From positions 1 to 64,000 of the forward strand of contig JAFGLV010000064.1 in assembly GCA_016927855.1 (NCBI GenBank): 64,000 nt of DNA, given 5' to 3'. The stretch comes from Sedimentisphaerales bacterium (lineage in GTDB: Bacteria > Planctomycetota > Phycisphaerae > Sedimentisphaerales > Anaerobacaceae). The notes below the pieces were generated by a model. The model had not been told where the DNA came from. It was given only the letters and a program-made list of their open reading frames with translations, and searched no databases. A program made the translations under genes and the position numbers. Positions 62,405 to 64,000 of this stretch are shown here, piece after piece (within the stretch, counting starts at the first letter, position 1; each line of letters opens with the position of its first letter).

Positions 62405-63286
62405 CTACCGGGGTGGAGTCGACGGGTCGTTGACCAGGAGCGAATCCTTGGGGTCGGCCGGCTGGCTGCCAAGCGTTGGCGGTCTGCCCCGGACCTTGTC
62501 AGAGTCGTCCCATGAGGTATAGATATTATCGTCGTCGATCCCACAGGTGGGTCGCCTAACAAATTCGACATGGCGGTCGAGGAAGAGGACGTTCTGGCCC
62601 TCAGCGTTATGAGCGAAAGAGTTGCCCGTGCGGCCCTGCCGGCCCGTTCCGCCAGAGGGAGCCATGTCTGGCCTGAACTTCGTGAAATCCCGTGCCTTGG
62701 CAGAAGGCGAGTCCATCCAGGGATTCCGGTCGGCCGCCACCGCCATACCCGGCCACCGCGACGTCGTCAAGGCGTGTCCACCATGAGGCATGTGATAGCC
62801 GTAGCTGACATGCTTGACTGGTTCTGGCCCAAAATCCCAGAAGTCGACGAGTCTACCCGACGCACCGTAATCGGCGGGATCAAACGGCCTTGCCTTCCCG
62901 TCATCGGGGCAGAGGAACGATTGCGGAATCACCTCGCCGTACTTGACGAGCAGATAGAGGCTGGCGGCAACCGTCGCTTGGCCGGGGTCGTAAACAGTCG
63001 TCATTCCATACGCTCCCAACTTGTCCCGGGACCTCCAATTCGGCGTCCTCGCAGCCCACAAGCCACCGGGACCGGCCGCGACCGGGAACTTGTCGTTGTT
63101 GTCTCCGGCATAAATCAGCATCGGCATGCCAAGATTCGACAGATTCTTCTTGCAGGTCATCGCAAACGCTTTCTTCCGCGTCTTGCGTAGCGCCGGCAAG
63201 ACCAAGGCCACGAAGACGACGATGAGCGCGACCACGACGCAAACCTCAATGACCGTCAAACCACACCACCTGTCTCGTTCTGCCAT
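62405..63286 (-). CDS. Prepilin-type protein with H-x9-DG-like C-terminus
   Basis: A 293-residue type II pseudopilin-like protein. The start at 63286 gives a short basic leader, then the cleavage and methylation motif GLTVIEVCVVVALI and a hydrophobic helix. The C-terminal AEGQNVLFLDRHVEF matches the DUF1559-like signature of the large planctomycete family of such proteins. It is expected in the envelope after prepilin peptidase processing; the individual role is unknown. A close paralogue lies directly upstream. Confidence 0.85.
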   Translation of the reverse strand: MAERDRWCGLTVIEVCVVVALIVVFVALVLPALRKTRKKAFAMTCKKNLSNLGMPMLIYAGDNNDKFPVAAGPGGLWAARTPNWRSRDKLGAYGMTTVYDPGQATVAASLYLLVKYGEVIPQSFLCPDDGKARPFDPADYGASGRLVDFWDFGPEPVKHVSYGYHMPHGGHALTTSRWPGMAVAADRNPWMDSPSAKARDFTKFRPDMAPSGGTGRQGRTGNSFAHNAEGQNVLFLDRHVEFVRRPTCGIDDDNIYTSWDDSDKVRGRPPTLGSQPADPKDSLLVNDPSTPPR

Positions 63287-63344
63287 CTGGCTGTCCATCC
63301 AAGAAGACTCGCCGAACCGCGCTCCCACAAGTCACCTCTGCATT

Positions 63345-64000
63345 TCATCCGCGAGGGACAGCCGGGTCGTTGACCAGCAGCGAATCGTTGGGGTCGGCCG
63401 GCTGGCTGCCAAACACCGCCGGCTTGCCGCGCACCTTGTCGGCGCCGTCCCACGACGTGTAGATATTGTCCTCCTCTATCCCGCAATAGGGCCGTTTGCC
63501 GAATTCGACGTGGCAGTCGAGGAAGAGGACATTCTGACCGTCTCCCTTGTGGCTGGGAGAATTGCCGGCTCGTGCCTGCTTCTGCGTTCCCCCGAACCCG
63601 GCCGCGTCCGGTTTGAACGTCGAGAAGTCCCGCGCCGGGGCAGAAGGCGAGCCCATCCACGGGTTGCGGTCGGCGGCAATGACACTGCCCGGTTGGCCGG
63701 CGAACGACAGACGGTGCTCAGTATAGGGCATCTGATAGGCGTAACTGACATGCCTGGTCGGCTCCGAGCCGAAATCCCAGGCATCCGTCAAGCCAAAGCC
63801 GGGCGGTGTGTTGGGCTCATCGGCAAGCACCCATGCGCTGGTCCCTATGTCGTTCTTGCAGACGAACATCTCGGGTGACGCTCCGGCGTATTTGACCAGC
63901 AGGTGCAGGCTGGCACTGACGCTCGCCTGCCCGGCCTGGTCCGGTCCGGCTGTTCCGTAAGCCTCCATCCGATTGCCTGCCTTCCAGTTGGGCGTCCGCG
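63345..64000 (-). CDS. Prepilin-type paralogue, 5' end beyond the window
   Basis: The reading frame continues past position 64000, so the N-terminal prepilin motif is not visible. The visible 217 residues parallel the downstream gene: RTPNWKAGNRM, VSASLHLLVKYAG, AADRNPWMGSPSAPARDF, GDGQNVLFLDCHVEF and CGIEEDNIYTSW. Tandem duplication is clear. The gap to the next gene is 58 nt. Confidence 0.85.
   Translation of the reverse strand, partial: RTPNWKAGNRMEAYGTAGPDQAGQASVSASLHLLVKYAGASPEMFVCKNDIGTSAWVLADEPNTPPGFGLTDAWDFGSEPTRHVSYAYQMPYTEHRLSFAGQPGSVIAADRNPWMGSPSAPARDFSTFKPDAAGFGGTQKQARAGNSPSHKGDGQNVLFLDCHVEFGKRPYCGIEEDNIYTSWDGADKVRGKPAVFGSQPADPNDSLLVNDPAVPRG

Noticed and set aside
1-64000. CRISPR arrays, tRNA or rRNA genes, insertion sequences, prophage or defence systems
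   Set aside because: I found no regularly spaced direct repeats, no tRNA cloverleaf with a TTCGAATCC-type arm, and no transposase, integrase, nuclease-helicase or phage structural gene.

Overview
The window looks like a chromosomal piece of a Planctomycetota bacterium of the class Phycisphaerae, possibly a Sedimentisphaerales-like lineage. This is inferred from the roughly 60 percent GC, the many secreted carbohydrate-active enzymes, the GEVED and dockerin-like secreted proteins, Tat-exported oxidoreductases and arabinofuranosidases, tandem prepilin-like proteins with a C-terminal GxNVLFLDxHVEF signature, a primase-sigma70 pair, and several families of palindromic intergenic repeats. No tRNA, rRNA, CRISPR array, transposase or phage gene was seen.

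Layout. 0.3-7.2 kb: a secreted subtilase with a predicted propeller, two tiny regulatory-type proteins and a LamG/GEVED protein. 7.4-12.1 kb: an RND efflux permease and its adaptor, with no TolC partner in view. 12.24-12.44 kb: a consensus sigma70 promoter (TTGACA, 17 bp, TATAAT) and a strong intrinsic terminator enclosing an unannotated transcript of about 160 nt. 12.7-18.7 kb: two secreted DUF5648-like proteins, a CPKC-motif protein, a tail-anchored coiled coil and a FAH-family enzyme. 18.7-31.6 kb: a minus-strand block of secreted enzymes (GH30, tandem GH43, two GH127-type enzymes, a zincin-cyclophilin fusion, an M61 PDZ peptidase). 31.9-39.7 kb: a DUF4056-like protein, Kv-type channel, MtfA-like peptidase, Gfo/Idh/MocA protein, phosphofructokinase and a beta-barrel protein. 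39.9-44.7 kb: rpoD, dnaG, tatD. 44.7-52.0 kb: poorly characterised secreted proteins, including a retropepsin-PDZ protein whose apparent native start is cut by an in-frame stop, a trypsin-TPR protein and a decayed TPR fragment. 52-58 kb: yraN, rplS, gdhA, a LuxR-type regulator and a PurF homologue lacking the catalytic Cys1. 58-64 kb: GH51, an S9 peptidase with a VHL-beta-like insert, and two prepilin-like paralogues, the last cut by the window edge.

How genes may work together. The GH30/GH43/GH127/GH127/GH51 set fits removal of L-arabinose and galactose from arabinan, arabinogalactan protein or extensin-type glycans. Co-located with it are peptidases with a proline theme: a cyclophilin fused to an HExxH peptidase, an M61 enzyme and a DPP-IV-like S9 enzyme. 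My inference is that the block could strip and then digest hydroxyproline-rich plant or algal glycoproteins. The two GH127 enzymes and the S9 enzyme also share Arg-Gly-rich loops. Palindromic repeats of several families lie in many intergenic gaps, and two of them appear to be incorporated into coding sequence at secretion signals.
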